NCBI GenBank assembly: GCA_003049465.1
Contig: PYSS01000001.1
Location: forward strand, 605,646-669,645
Reading direction: 5' to 3'
DNA: 64,000 nucleotides
Source: Magnaporthiopsis rhizophila
Lineage: Eukaryota > Ascomycota > Sordariomycetes > Magnaporthales > Magnaporthaceae
Shown: positions 24,259 through 35,824 of the stretch, in pieces
Position numbering within the stretch: position 1 is the stretch's first letter
Layout: each line of letters starts with the position of its first letter
Translations under genes and position numbers: made by a program
Notes under the pieces: model-generated
Database searches by the model: none
Seen by the model: the letters and a program-made list of their open reading frames with translations, nothing else
Told to the model about the DNA's origin: nothing

Positions 24259-25518
24259 TCATGATGCCTCCTCGGCTGCCTCGGTCTCTGCTGCTGCCGC
24301 AGGTTGCGGCGGAGGTGGAGTAGCAGCAGCGGCGCCGGCTCTGGGCGGTCCCGTGCTTGTGGCCCGTGGTGGCGGCGCCACGGGCGTCGCCCTACCGCTC
24401 GACGCCCCGCCGCCGCCATCCAGCTCCCTACTCTTCTGCTCCTGCTCCTTGAAGTAGTCGTTCATGGCCGCAGCCCCCTTGGCACCGCCGTGCCTATCCT
24501 TTTTCTTGCCCCGCGGCGGTGGCGGCGCGGCACCCGCCCCTCCTGTTGTTGCTGTTGCTGCCGTTGTCGCCCCCACCAGCTGCGCCGGGACCAGGAAGTC
24601 GCCGCCACCATCAGCCTGCGGCGGAGGCTGCTGCTGCTCACCGGGCACAAAGACGTTCGCGCCATCGGACAGGAAGGGCGGGGCCTGGGACATGTCGGCC
24701 GGATAGCTGCCGCCATACTGGCTCTGGTTCTGGTTCGGGTAGTAATGGTCGGCGGCAGCTCCGCCGTCGAACATGGTCTCGCCGGGCGCGTCGACGGGCT
24801 CGTTCAGCGGGGCGGGCAGGCGGTGGAGGGCGCCGTAGCCCAGGACGCAACCCAGGGCGCCCTGGCCGCCCCAGTCGCGGCTGGGCTGGATGGAGAGCAG
24901 GCGCGTGACGTTGTACTCGTTGTTGTAGACGTATACGCTCAGCGGGCGGCCGATGTGCTCCTCGACCAGCTCGCCCAGGCCACCCTCGCCCAGCAGCACG
25001 CCGTCGGGCGAGCCCAGGATGTAGTCGCTGTAGGGCAGCAGGCCGGCGTGGTCGGCGGGCGAGTTGGCGGGGACGTCGAGCACGTGCCAGATGTTGGACA
25101 CGGCCGACAGCGGGGTCCACTGCAGCGTCAGGCCGAGCGAGGCCGTGTCGGCGGGGACGGGGATCTGGAGCGCGCGGGTGCGTTGGCCCTATGGGAAGAG
25201 GACGGGCGGGTTTTAGCGGAAGGAATCGGGGATGCGCACGCGGGGAGGAGGTCGGCATACCTTTGCGCTCCATAGACCAAAGGTGACGGTGCCGCCGGCG
25301 CAGTTTCGCACCTCCTGCGCAAAGAGCCTGGGGTCCGGGTTGTCGACCATGCGGCCGTTGATGCCGACGACGAAGTCGAACCACGGTTCGATGGCCAGCT
25401 CCAGGTTGGTGTTGCGCAGGACCTGGAACCCAAAGGCGAATTGCTGGCTGTTTTTCTGCTGCTGCTGGGGCGTATCCCCGTCCAGCCGGGAGATGAAGCG
25501 GTTGAGCGCGTTGAACAT
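24259..25518 (-). CDS. grh1: Golgi reassembly stacking protein (GRASP/Grh1)
   Basis: GRASPs are peripheral Golgi/ER-exit-site proteins used in early secretion, stacking and unconventional secretion. Exons 25261-25518 and 24259-25188 (donor GTATGC, acceptor CATAG, phase 0) give 395 aa. The two PDZ-like GRASP repeats span about residues 20-205: FQVLRNTNLELAIEPWFDFV, VGINGRMVDNP, VSNIWHVLDVPANSPADHAG, then LLPYSDYILGSPDGVL and the block LGCVLGYGALHRLP. The C-terminus is a low-complexity Pro/Gln/Ala/Gly region with basic KKKDRHGG, as in fungal homologues. The N-terminus is MFNALNRFISRL, with no myristoylation Gly2; a short amphipathic helix is likely used instead, as in yeast Grh1 (inference). 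Confidence 0.93.
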
Positions 25519-25944
25519 GGCGACGGCTCAGGGGCAGTTTAATTTTCCTGCTTCAATTTCCGTAGATGCGCTGTGTTTGGTTTGTCGTGTACGTGCTGTC
25601 GTTGTAAGCTTCGTAGCCTTGTGTGTCCTTTTTTGGGCCGAGTCGCATCCAGTGGTGTTTCGATTCAATGTGAGACGAGGAGGCAAACAGAGGGAGGCGC
25701 CTGGAGTGCCCCCCAAACCGCGAGCCTAGTTGTCCTGAAGCTCCAGCGCCATCAGCCTTGTAATTGTGGGGTTCAGGGGTCTCGGCGCGTGGGTCGGGCT
25801 TGCACCTTTCAGGGACGCGTTTGAGACATGAACTCTAACAAACCATCTAAAAGTGACCTGATCTCCCAACATGAGCTTCCTCATACCAGGGAATCTCAAC
25901 TTAATTTTTGGATCAGTCGAACAACAAACAGAAAGATCGCAAGT
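25519..25944. promoter_or_regulatory. Divergent promoter, GRASP gene / tgs1
   Basis: The 426-nt spacer between the two divergent start codons must hold both promoters and 5' UTRs. An upstream in-frame ATG for tgs1 lies at 25828 but is not preferred as the start. No specific factor site is claimed. Confidence 0.5.
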
Positions 25945-26988
25945 ATGCAGGAAGCCCCAAGATTGCCTCTGACGGAGCGCTGTCTCCATTACGAAGACCT
26001 CAGTGAAGTTCCTTCGGATATAAGAAAGTGAGTCTACATCCGCTCGAACACCTCGCCAAGCCCGTCACGATAACTACCAGGCAACTAACTTCGCATCCAC
26101 TCTGCCATAGATACTGGCAGCAGCGCTATTCGATATTCGAGTGGTACGACGATGACATCCGCCTCACGCACGACGCCTGGTTCGGCGTGACGCCGGAACC
26201 CATCGCCAAGTAAGTCTCAAGTCACACGAGTTTAGGCATTTTGTCTTCTCTTTACCTAGGTACCTGCGAGCTTCAACCCCAAAACCAACCAATCAAACTA
26301 AACCTTTCCTTTTAGCAAGATAGCCAATCATATGTCCACCTGGGGCAGCCCGGAAAAGGACACGGTGGTGGACATATTTGGCGGCGTTGGTGGCAACGCC
26401 ATCGCCTTTGCCCTCTTGGGACGCTGGCGCCGCGTCATTGCCGTCGAGAAGGACGCCGACACGCTGGCCTGCGCACAGCACAACGCCGAGATCTACGGTG
26501 TCGGCGACTGGATCACGTGGGTCCACGCCGACTCCTTTGATTTTCTCAGCCAGCAGCAACAGCAGCAGGAACAGAGCGCTGGGGAGAAGAATGGCGCTCC
26601 AGCCGGCGCCACCACCACAACCATCACTACCGCCTTGATGCCCGAGAGCCTGGCGCTCCAGCCGGACAAAACAGTCATTTTCGGCTCGCCGCCCTGGGGC
26701 GGCGTCAAGTATCGCGACCAGGAGATCTTCGACCTCTCCACCATGAAGCCCTATAACCTGGCCACGCTGCACGCCGCCTGCTGGCAGTACGACCACGCCT
26801 TCTACCTGCCGAGGACGAGCGACATCCAGCAGATCGCCAAGCTCGTGCCAAAGGATTGGGGCAAGATCGACGTCACCCACTACTGCATGTATGGTGCGAG
26901 CAAGGCCATGGTCGCTTACCTTCCTGCAAAGCTCCCTGCGAGGGAATCGAACGATGGACAACAACAAAAACAAGCTGCATTGGCATAG
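25945..26988 (+). CDS. tgs1: Trimethylguanosine synthase (Tgs1)
   Basis: Tgs1 converts the m7G cap of sn/snoRNAs to the 2,2,7-trimethyl form using S-adenosylmethionine. Exons 25945-26027, 26111-26209 and 26316-26988 give 284 aa. Family motifs in order: LTERCLHYEDLSEVP near the start, YWQQRYSIFEWYDDDIRLT and DAWFGVTPEPIAN (about 29-61), the SAM-binding loop VVDIFGGVGGNAIAFA (about 76-91), VIAVEKD, and the catalytic FGSPPWGGVKYRD (about 184-196). A Gln-rich and Ala/Thr-rich insertion (about 135-175) interrupts the methyltransferase core. ATG 25945 is chosen because the conserved region begins right after it; ATG 25828 would add 39 unconserved-looking residues. Confidence 0.92.
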
Positions 26989-27176
26989 AAACCCTTGCCG
27001 CTACCACCTACCAGCCGTGACGATTCCTATGCGAGTAGCACGCAGGCAGACGTAGGCGTTGGAAACCACGGACCAGGTATTAGTCAATCATATCTCGCGG
27101 GCATTTGTTTTCGCGCGGCAGAACAGCCGTCCTGTACTTTCAGTTTGATGTATTCTTGCAGCCATTTAGCCTCTGT

Positions 27177-30100
27177 CTACAGCGCCTTCACTATACTCCT
27201 CTCGTCAAACATGTCCTTCAACAGTCCCTGAATGCAGTGATCCCAGTCCAGCGGTCCCATGGCATACGTCGCCTCGAAGGCGAAAATGCTCAGCTGTCCA
27301 AAGAAAGGCCTCAGGACCTTCGCGATCAGCTCCTCCCGCCTCTCCAGCGCCACGTCGTCGCTTATGCCACCCGAACCCAAGAGGGTCCGCCTGTTGTAGC
27401 TGCCCGTAGCCGTATGGGGCGCCGAGTCGGCGAGCGGCTGGAGGGCCGAGTGCGCACCTCCAGACATGACCATGGATCCCAGCTCCTCTGACAACTCGTC
27501 CACTAGAGCGACGGGCTGGTACGTCGACGGCCTGTGCACGGCATCGATGGTGTCTGTAACGAAGAGCCACTCGTGAAGTTGGAAGTCGTCCGGTGCGACG
27601 CAAACTAGGAGGTCCAAAAGTTTGCAAGCCTGGAGGACCGAGACGTTGTTGTACGTCTCGGAAGGCCCGCTGTGATCAGGCGCCACCACTGAAGATATCG
27701 CCGCGTGGAGCTCCGCGTTGATGATGGGCCAGAGCGGCGCCAGGTGTATGGCGCTCGTCTTGAGAACAAGCGCCCGCACAACCATGAACAGCTCCGCTCT
27801 TGTGGTAGATGACGGCGACGACGTTGCCGTTGCTCCAAGCAGCTCCACAATCTTCTCTAGGATCTGGGGCAGGTCGGAAACGAAGGTGTCAGACGTTGAC
27901 GCGAGGAACAAGGCCGCTATTCGGCGCAGGTTGAGCTGGGTTCTGCGGTCGGCTTCGAGCCGAGCTGAAGTGGCGCCGACACCGAACACGATGCCAGCTG
28001 TTGCCGGCGGCGTGATGCGGCTTAGTATCTCGGGCATCCTGTCCTTGTCGTTGAGTGCCCATTGCCGCAGGAGCGGAAGCCAGTCGCTGGCCACGAGGGA
28101 TAGCGAGGTGCCGAAGAACCTCGTGTCGTTGAAGGCGTCGGCCACGTCCTTCTTCCACGTCTTTTGGTTGTTCGGCAGCCGCGAGAGCTCCTGCAGCAGC
28201 ACAAGCGTGCTTTTTGACATGGTGTCCGGGAAGCCCTTGGACCGCAGCGTTGGGCCTATCACATTTGCCGAGATGACGGCCGCCGCATTCAGCACACGAT
28301 CCGGCTCGATGAGGATTTTGGCCAGGTTGGGGACGATGCAGGACAGCACCTCCACAACGTCGTCTGCTCGTTCCAAAGGACTCCTTGTCTTTAGTCCGGG
28401 CTTCTCTAATTGCTCGGGCCCTTTGGGCTTCTCGGGCGACGCGTCTGTAAATATCAAGGGCCTTGCTGTGAAGAGTGCGGTGAGGAGGCGGAGGAAGAGA
28501 TCCTTTGTTTAAGAAAAAGGTCAGCGCATGAACGCTCCGAGGCTTGGCTTGGAACACTTACCCCTAGTTCCCTCCGCATCTTCTTCTGCTCCCCAAAGTT
28601 GGTGTTGTCCACCTTCTCGCCGAGAATAGCCGCAAACTCTAGCAGACTGGGCACTGTTTGACGGTGGGGGAACGGGTTGTTGAGGAGGTCCTTGAGAAAC
28701 AGCATGCAGTCTTGCCATATCTCGTCCATGGCATCGTCCTCCAGCGATCTCGCGTACTCGACAAGGAAGGTGACGATGTCGGTGTCTTGGAGCTCCACGG
28801 TCAGTGTTGACTTGCGTGTTGAGTCGAGGGCACCGGGGTTGGCCCTGCTGTAGATGGCGTTGAAGAGGGCTGGGATCGTGTGCTTCGGGCGGGAGCTGTC
28901 GAGGGCAGGGAGGAGATCAAAGACTTCTGGCTGTAGGTGCTGCTGCAATGGTGTGGATGTCCCCGAGCCTCGCCAGATCTCGACGATAGTCTCCATGCAG
29001 TGCAAAGTTTCGGCGGCAAACAGGTGCTCTAGAAGCCTCCTGGCTCTGTTCCTCATTCTCAGAGATGTGTAGTTGAAAGAAGAAGCCGAGGCCATGTCCT
29101 GCATCCCCGCATCTGGCCCCTGTCCCCACGACCATATCTTGAAGCAGATGCGCACTGCGTCCTGAAATGCCAGCAGCACGGTCAGCCTGTCGTTGGCGGT
29201 GGCGCTCCTGGACTGTGGCGCGTCAGACGAGAAGATGGTGCCAAAGAAGCTCTGCGGCTGCTCCGGGCTTTTTGAAACAGACGCCCTGGCCTCGTCTATC
29301 AAGAGCTGGTCGTGCGCCTTGGCGAGAACCTGCTCGAGCGCGTTGAGCAGGCAGATAAGGGATGTCTCCGGGCCGCTGGCCGCGTCGCCCTCGGGCTGGC
29401 CTGCGTCTTTGAACATTTTCTGGAGACCGAGCAGCGTGCTGCTGATCTGGGAGCAGAGGGTTTCTACCAGGGGGATGAGGACCTGGAACATGGAGTCTGC
29501 GTACAGAGGAATGACCTCGCCGAGGAAGCCCACCCAGCTGTCAAGGACTACGCGGCTTCTCGGAGAGCTGAGGCCGGCCTGTATGCAGCCCAGCAGGGCT
29601 TGCGGTGGTCCTCGTGGTCGAGCTGGCCCTTCGCCTGCAGTAGAAGGCGGCCTTCCGCTCCTTGTGGAATCAGCACCAGTCAACCATTTCTCCGAAGCTG
29701 CTCGTGGCGACAGCGGCCAATCGGCAGTGATTGTGGTACGCAGCTTGAGTGACGCGAACGCCACATCTAGGAGTAGAACCTGGATGTATGGATCCGCTCG
29801 AGAGAGCGATTGCGAGAGCTTCTCGATAAGAATATCCTCTAGCTGTAGCTCCGCCAGAGGGGCCGCATAAGGGTTGTCAAGAATATGATGCAGGACCGTC
29901 AGCGCGGAGCGACAGAGCTGTGCTGCTCTGCCATCCGGCTGCTCATCGTCCGCTGTCACGTCAAAAGTGACGCATCGTAGGCAGACCTGTGTAAAAAAGA
30001 CCAGGAAAGATATGCTTTCCTCTGCTTCTGGCGCTCCCAAGCCACACTGGTCAGTATGAAGACTACTCTTGCAAGTAGCAAGTAAACTTGCCTTTGTGCT

Positions 30101-33100
30101 TCTCAGACTCTTGCTGTGCTGGCTCGTCAGACACCCTGTGTTTCGCGAGCACAGCCCATATACTGGCAGGCGCCCATCTCAAGATGGTTGATAGTCCCTT
30201 TATGTAGTAGAGACAGAGGTTCAAATCATCGCTCTCACAGAATTCGACGGTCTTTGCCACATTGCTTGTCGCTTTGCTGAGTTGCAAGAACCCCAGGTCG
30301 AGAAATTTGCTGGCAAAGATGGAAAAGAGTCTTGGAAAAGAAAATACACGAGAGTTAGTCGATTAGTTAGTGGCGAGATTTAGGGCCTGTAAGTACTCAC
30401 TTGTCAGCTCCATTTAGGATATTGAGCCAGGATTTCACACTCATGAAGAGTTGTCCCCTGTCATCCGTCAACGCATCAAGAACGAGGAATAGAGGCCTCG
30501 TCAACATGACATCGTAGTGATCCATGCCGGCGAGCCTGAGTAAGGAGGACTTGAACTCCAAGCCGTGGCCAATCCGTGGAGTCCTCGGCCCCCTGCGGTC
30601 GGAACTAGGGGGGTTGTCATGGAGCGTGTGCGACCAGAGGACGCCGAAGCTGCGCCCAGCATCGGCCGAACGTCCGACAGTCGCGTTGCCCGTGGCGGCT
30701 TGCTCCGTTATTAGACTTGAAATCGCAGCTTCGATGTCGCGGTTTTGGGCCCCGAGAGCCGTCTGAAGCTGCCACAAGCCTCGGACGGTCTCGACGTGGT
30801 ACTTTGGCTCCGGCGTAGAGAGGTAAAACCAGGCATGCCGCACCAGCTGGATGACTATCTCGGAAATCTCAATTTGCGAAACGCGGTCTGAGGAGTGGAG
30901 AATTGCTGCAAGAGACAGGAGCGATGAGAATGAGAGAAAGTCCAACGGTGGACTTGTGGCCAGGCGGTCGTGCACGGCATTGAGGAGGTTTTTGTCATCG
31001 AAGGGTGCCTGGGCTGGCGCCTTGTTCAAGAGTAGAAGCAAGATGCGGCTCTTGATTCCAACTGCAGCCCCTTGGTTTTCCTCATGGAGTGCTTCACAGT
31101 TCAGACTGCATGCTTTCTGCAGCAGCAGCTCGCCTACTCTCTGGCCCGTAAGGGGGGCTGAAGTAGCCTCTAGACTCCCCTGGTCGTTTACGTAGAAGCT
31201 CTTGATAACTTTGAGGATACCCACTGTTGTTGATGCATCCTGAGGCTCGTCGTGACCACCGTCGGAGATTGTTTTGGCTCCCGACGGTAGGAACGCGCGC
31301 TCCGGAACAAGTTCCAGCAGGTCGGCCGCGATTCCGAGGGCCTTGGCTGATATCGTATTGCTCTCCTCGGCGCCATCCGAGATTGCCAGCCCGTGCTTTG
31401 CTTCCTCTAGCATGCAGAGGATCGACAGTGCGGTCAGAGGAGCGTGGATCATCATCATCTCCTCTTCCCTCACGTTGAAGTGCGTAAGCACGAACCTGAC
31501 TAGAGCGAGCCTGTCGCTGCGCTCGGCAGACTCGAGATCACCAGGACCGAGGGCAGGTGCCAAAAGGCCGAGCAGCTCGCCGAAAATCAGGCCGCTCTCG
31601 ACGCCATCGAAGAAGACGCTCGCGCTCCGGAGCACTTCGCCAAAGTCCAGCTTGGAGGGCGCCTTGGCCTTGTATTTGCGCACACTGTCGACAACGGGCA
31701 GAAACACTTCAGGAACGACCAGGCCTCCGATCTCCCACCGGTCCATCAGCGAGAGACATATGCGGTAGGGGCGTGCCCTCTCGGCCGGGCCACCTTGCTC
31801 GCTTGCCTGGATCATAGCCAGTAACGACCGGCATAGGGCTTGTAGTCCGTACTCTTCGAAATAGCCTGTCTTGGACGTCAAGTGGCCGGCGTGTTGTTCG
31901 GACAAGGAGCTGGGGGAATCGGGCCCATTCTCGGAATCGAACCCGCCAGCTGTAGGCTCCGGTCCCAGCAACCATGCCCACAGACGCCTGTTAAGGCTCA
32001 TTTCTCGCCGAGTCACGACCCCAACGGCTGCTCTCAGAAGCAGCTCGAAATCCGTGGGCTTCACACGTGTCTGGAGCACCCTCGAGTGCAGAGGGAGGTG
32101 AGTTACCATCAAATCAAGGTAACCCCGCTGGATGAGAAGGTTTTCGTCGGCGAGACCTGCGGCGAAGCAGCGCAGTAAAAGTCCCGGCTCAGGGGACGTA
32201 ACTAGCTGTGCGATTTTGAGTGCAGTAGATGAGACAGCCTCATCCTCGGACTCGGCGGACTGACTGGACTCGGGGGCTAACGGATGGCCCAGACGCGGCA
32301 GGTTCCGAACAAGATATGCCAAGGCGCCTGCCCGCCTGCTTTGGCTGGTGATGGAGGCCAGAAAGAAGCACTGCCAAAAGAACGAGTCCCCAGACGAGAG
32401 TGCAGGCGTGATTTCCTCGCTGTCGGCCGGCCGTATGGCTACCTTGAAGCGGTCCATCAGCTTGAGGGTCTGTTCGTAGTCCTCGGCCGTCTCATCTTCA
32501 AGTCCGGGCAGCAAGGCCAGCACTACGGACTTTAGTGCCGGTCTCAGGGAGCGCGGATTGAGGTCCAGAAAGTGGCGTTCGAGCAAGTCGAGAAAGGGCG
32601 ACCTCACGGAGAGGGAGGCGAAGGACAGGGTGGAGGCCAGACCGGGGAGATATAGGGGGAGATCCCTGGAAAGGCCATCTTTCCCAATCATGGTGAAGAC
32701 GTAGTGATAGACCTCGAGGGTCTTCTGGTGGACGCCAGAGGGAAGCATGGGGTTCAGACATTGTGAGAGGCGTTTCGCGACGAGTGCCTTGGAGGGCACG
32801 GTCGTAATGGCACTTGTTCGGGCTTGGAGGGCCTGGTCGAGCGGCAAGGTCAGCACATGGAAGACTGAGAGTAGCAAACAACAACAGTAGCAGCAGATTG
32901 TTGTGTGCCCACCTTGAGAAGCCTATTCAGAAACGAGATGTAGTCGGCCCATTCTTGCAGCGCCGTCTCAAAGAGGGACAAGGCCCTCTCGACGTTGGCG
33001 GCATATCTGCGAAAGGTCTTATCTTTTGGGTGGTCGTCTAGGAAGGCATGCAAGAAGTTCGCGTCAGCCCAGCCCGGTCAGACTGCTGCATCCGCGCCCC

Positions 33101-33218
33101 GTGGTCTGGCTGTCTCCGTACCGGCTCCTAGTTGGTTTCTCCATTGCCGAGGGACTGGGGACTCGCGACCAGAGCTTGTCGGGGAGACTGAGACTCCCCG
33201 GACCTGTTCAAACGCCAT
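27177..33218 (-). CDS. dop1: Dopey family protein Dop1
   Basis: Dop1 is a large peripheral protein that works with Mon2 in endosome-Golgi traffic and cell morphogenesis. Six exons: 33122-33218, 32913-33037, 30401-32832, 30092-30330, 28562-30027 and 27177-28502, giving 1894 aa. The Dopey N-terminal domain is clear: RRYAANVERALSLFETALQE, WADYISFLNRLLK, SKALVAKRLSQCLNPMLPSG, VHQKTLEVYHYVF and DLPLYLPGL. Later parts (IKGLSTILRWAPASIWAVL, FGTSLSLVASDWLPLLRQWA) fit the C-terminal region. Intron 4 uses a GC donor (AAAG|GCAAGT) with a CTGAC branch and CCAG acceptor; it is the only choice that keeps frame. The first exon is short and its splice (donor GTACGG) is the weakest part. Its stop is 188 nt from the convergent tgs1 stop. 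Confidence 0.9.
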
Positions 33219-33791
33219 TCTCAGAACGTGGCGCTGCTACTAAATCGGACGGGTCAGGACCATGACCTTTGCGTTCGCGGCTGGGGATTCTGGTCGGCTA
33301 GCATCGCGCGGGGGTTAGAGCGGCAGTCAATATGGTGCTGGAGCCCAGCGTCGCGGCAGCCTTGAGGAAACACGTTGACGTCGGGCCTCATTCAATCCAA
33401 CGATGCGGCGTTGCACTGAAGCTGGACAAGCTGATTTACGTCAGCGTCTCGGCTGAGCTGCCTGCCAGCTACCCCTAGTCGCAGGCCCACCGCCCGCGTG
33501 GCGCTAGCTGGCGGCGCGAGCTAAGGAGCTGGGGGCGGCTCCACGCTGGACCCCCAAGTTTATTTGTGTCGTCACCGCGTCTCCTGAGCAGAGGCCAGCT
33601 TAGATTTTGTGCCTCGGGCCCGATCGGAGACTCGTCCTGCCTTTTGGCGCCTGTTTCATCGCCGTACCGCCGCAGCGGCCTTCGCAGGCCGAAATCACAC
33701 TACCGTCCCTTCCCCGAATGCGCCTCTCCCTCTCGCAGTAGGATCATGTGGAGGACTACACACACACACGGCATAGAAACAGCTGCCGAAG
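33219..33791. promoter_or_regulatory. Divergent promoter, dop1 / mon1
   Basis: The 573-nt spacer separates the start codons of two vesicle-traffic genes. It is GC-rich apart from a short CA run just before the mon1 ATG. No TATA box is evident. Confidence 0.5.
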
Positions 33792-35678
33792 ATGCCCGAC
33801 ATGACCCCGGACCGAGATGCCGTCATCTGTGGTTCCGCCGATGAATCGGCCGCCCCTGAGTCTGCACCAGAACCAGAGACCGAATCCGAAACTCTCACTC
33901 CGCCGCCGCCTCCACTGCCCCCACGGCCCCGCCTGCCCGGCGCGCCGCCTGCCGATGGCGCCGCCGGCACGATGCAGGCCAGGCCGACGACGGCGGTCTC
34001 GTCCATCGACATCCAGACCATGTCTTTCCCCGACGGTTCCCGCGGCACCTTCTCCTCCTCGAGCCCTTCGGCCCAGCTCGCCAGCGGGTACACCACCCCG
34101 ATGGTCCCCGACGACTCGGCGAGCGTCATGACTTTCGCCCCGACCCTCAAGGCCCCTGGCGACCTGGAGAGCCTCATCAACCGGGAGCTGAGTGCCAAGA
34201 GCCGTGCCTGGCAGCTCCTCAGGGCCCAGTCTGCCACCCGCCCGCCCTTCGAGGCCGCCGCTGCCGGGCCTGGTGCCCGGGACGACGAGTTAGCTGCATT
34301 CGCGCACGAGTTTGATGGCTTGTACGACACCGCCGCCCCCGGGGCGCAGGACGAGGAGGCGCTTCTTAGACAGTGGAAGGCCAAGCTAAAACACTACATG
34401 ATCCTGTCGTCGGCCGGCAAGCCCATCTGGAGCCGCCACGGAGACCCAAGCCTGATCAACTCGTACATTGGCGTAGTCCAGACCATCATATCTTTCTATG
34501 AGGGAGCCAATGACCCATTGCAGGGATTCACGGCTGGGGGCGCCCGCTTCGTCGTCGCCACCGAGGGCCCGTTGTACTTTGTGGCCATCAGCCGCCTGGG
34601 CGAGAGCGACGCGCAGTTGCGCGGCCAGCTCGAGGCCCTCTACATGCAGATCCTGTCAACCTTGACGCTGCCCACACTTACCAACATCTTCGTCCACCGG
34701 CCGTCGTCCGACCTGAGCAAGCCGCTTCAGGGAACCGAGACCCTGCTATCGGCCCTGGCCGACAGCTTCACCAGGGGCTCGTCTTCGGCTCTGCTCGGCG
34801 CCCTCGAGTGTCTGAAGCTCAGGAAGTCGCAGCGCCACGCAATAAACAATGCCTTTCTGAAGCAGCGGTCCGAGAAACTGCTCTATGGCCTCATCGTCGC
34901 CGGCGGCAAGCTCGTGAGCGTCATCCGTCCTCGGAGGCACTCGCTGCACCCCAGCGACTTGGAGCTGATATTCAACATGCTCTTCGCATCCGACAGCATC
35001 AAGGCCGGCGGCGGCGAGAACTGGGTCCCTCTTTGCCTGCCTGCGTTCAACAACCGTGGCTATCTCTACATGTACGTGAGCTTCTTCGATAAGCCCGGCG
35101 CGAATTCGAGCGAGGACAACGGAGCGGTGCCTCCACCTGCCGGGCCAGCGACGTCCCTGGCGCCCGAGGAGGAGATCGCCATCATCCTCATCAGCCCAGA
35201 CAGGGAGAGCTTCTTCGAGCTCAAGGAGATGCGCGACAAGGTGGCGCAGCATCTGGGCAAGAACGAGGGCCTGGCTCTCATCAGGGCCGCCGCTGCCGCC
35301 GGCCGGCCGCGGGTGGATGAGGTGGCCCCGGGAAGCCAGATCGCGCACTTCCTGTACAAGTCGCGGGCCAACGTGCAGTTCGTCTCCTCGTCACTCGACG
35401 AGCCCGCGTTTGCCGACGTCGTGGCGCGCCGCCGGCTGTCGACGCTCTACCACCGGCTGCACGCGTCGGCACACGCGCGCCACTCGCACCTCCGCGTCCT
35501 GCACTGCTCCGGCGAGCATTCGACCAGCCTGGCCTGGATCACGCCCGTGTTCGAATTCTACTGTGTTGCCGGGCCCAACTCGTCCCGCGCCGCCATGAGC
35601 CAGGGCGCCAACCGGATCGTCCAGTGGGCCAAGCGCGAGGAGGAGCGTCTCTTCATTGTCGGCGGCGGTGTCTTTTGA
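33792..35678 (+). CDS. mon1: Vacuolar fusion protein Mon1
   Basis: Mon1 pairs with Ccz1 as the guanine-nucleotide exchange factor that activates Rab7/Ypt7 on late endosomes, vacuoles and autophagosomes. The gene is a single exon of 628 aa. The first 180 residues are disordered, Pro/Glu/Ser-rich (with a PPPPPLPP run). The longin-type core begins at about 197: KHYMILSSAGKPIWSRHGD, then SYIGVVQTIISFYE, FVVATEGPLYFVAISRLGES, LEALYMQILSTLTLPTL, and later LELIFNMLFASDSIKAG, WVPLCLPAFNNRGYLYMYV. The C-terminus (SLAWITPVFEFYCVAGP, VQWAKREEERLFIVGGGVF) is typical. Either Met1 or Met4 could be the start. Confidence 0.95.
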   Translation: MPDMTPDRDAVICGSADESAAPESAPEPETESETLTPPPPPLPPRPRLPGAPPADGAAGTMQARPTTAVSSIDIQTMSFPDGSRGTFSSSSPSAQLASGYTTPMVPDDSASVMTFAPTLKAPGDLESLINRELSAKSRAWQLLRAQSATRPPFEAAAAGPGARDDELAAFAHEFDGLYDTAAPGAQDEEALLRQWKAKLKHYMILSSAGKPIWSRHGDPSLINSYIGVVQTIISFYEGANDPLQGFTAGGARFVVATEGPLYFVAISRLGESDAQLRGQLEALYMQILSTLTLPTLTNIFVHRPSSDLSKPLQGTETLLSALADSFTRGSSSALLGALECLKLRKSQRHAINNAFLKQRSEKLLYGLIVAGGKLVSVIRPRRHSLHPSDLELIFNMLFASDSIKAGGGENWVPLCLPAFNNRGYLYMYVSFFDKPGANSSEDNGAVPPPAGPATSLAPEEEIAIILISPDRESFFELKEMRDKVAQHLGKNEGLALIRAAAAAGRPRVDEVAPGSQIAHFLYKSRANVQFVSSSLDEPAFADVVARRRLSTLYHRLHASAHARHSHLRVLHCSGEHSTSLAWITPVFEFYCVAGPNSSRAAMSQGANRIVQWAKREEERLFIVGGGVF

Positions 35679-35824
35679 GGGGTCGGGCAGTTTCGCACTC
35701 TAATTACGGTGCCGTCGACGAACTACCTAGCTCCCTCGAAAGGGGCTATACTAACGAAGATACATGACGCGCCTGGTGGGGTACAAAAGAATAAGTAAAC
35801 GACCGCAGGTGCATCTCAGCCCCA

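Noticed and set aside
25828..25944. Upstream in-frame ATG of tgs1 as the start
   Set aside because: Family conservation begins just after ATG 25945; the extra residues look like 5' UTR.
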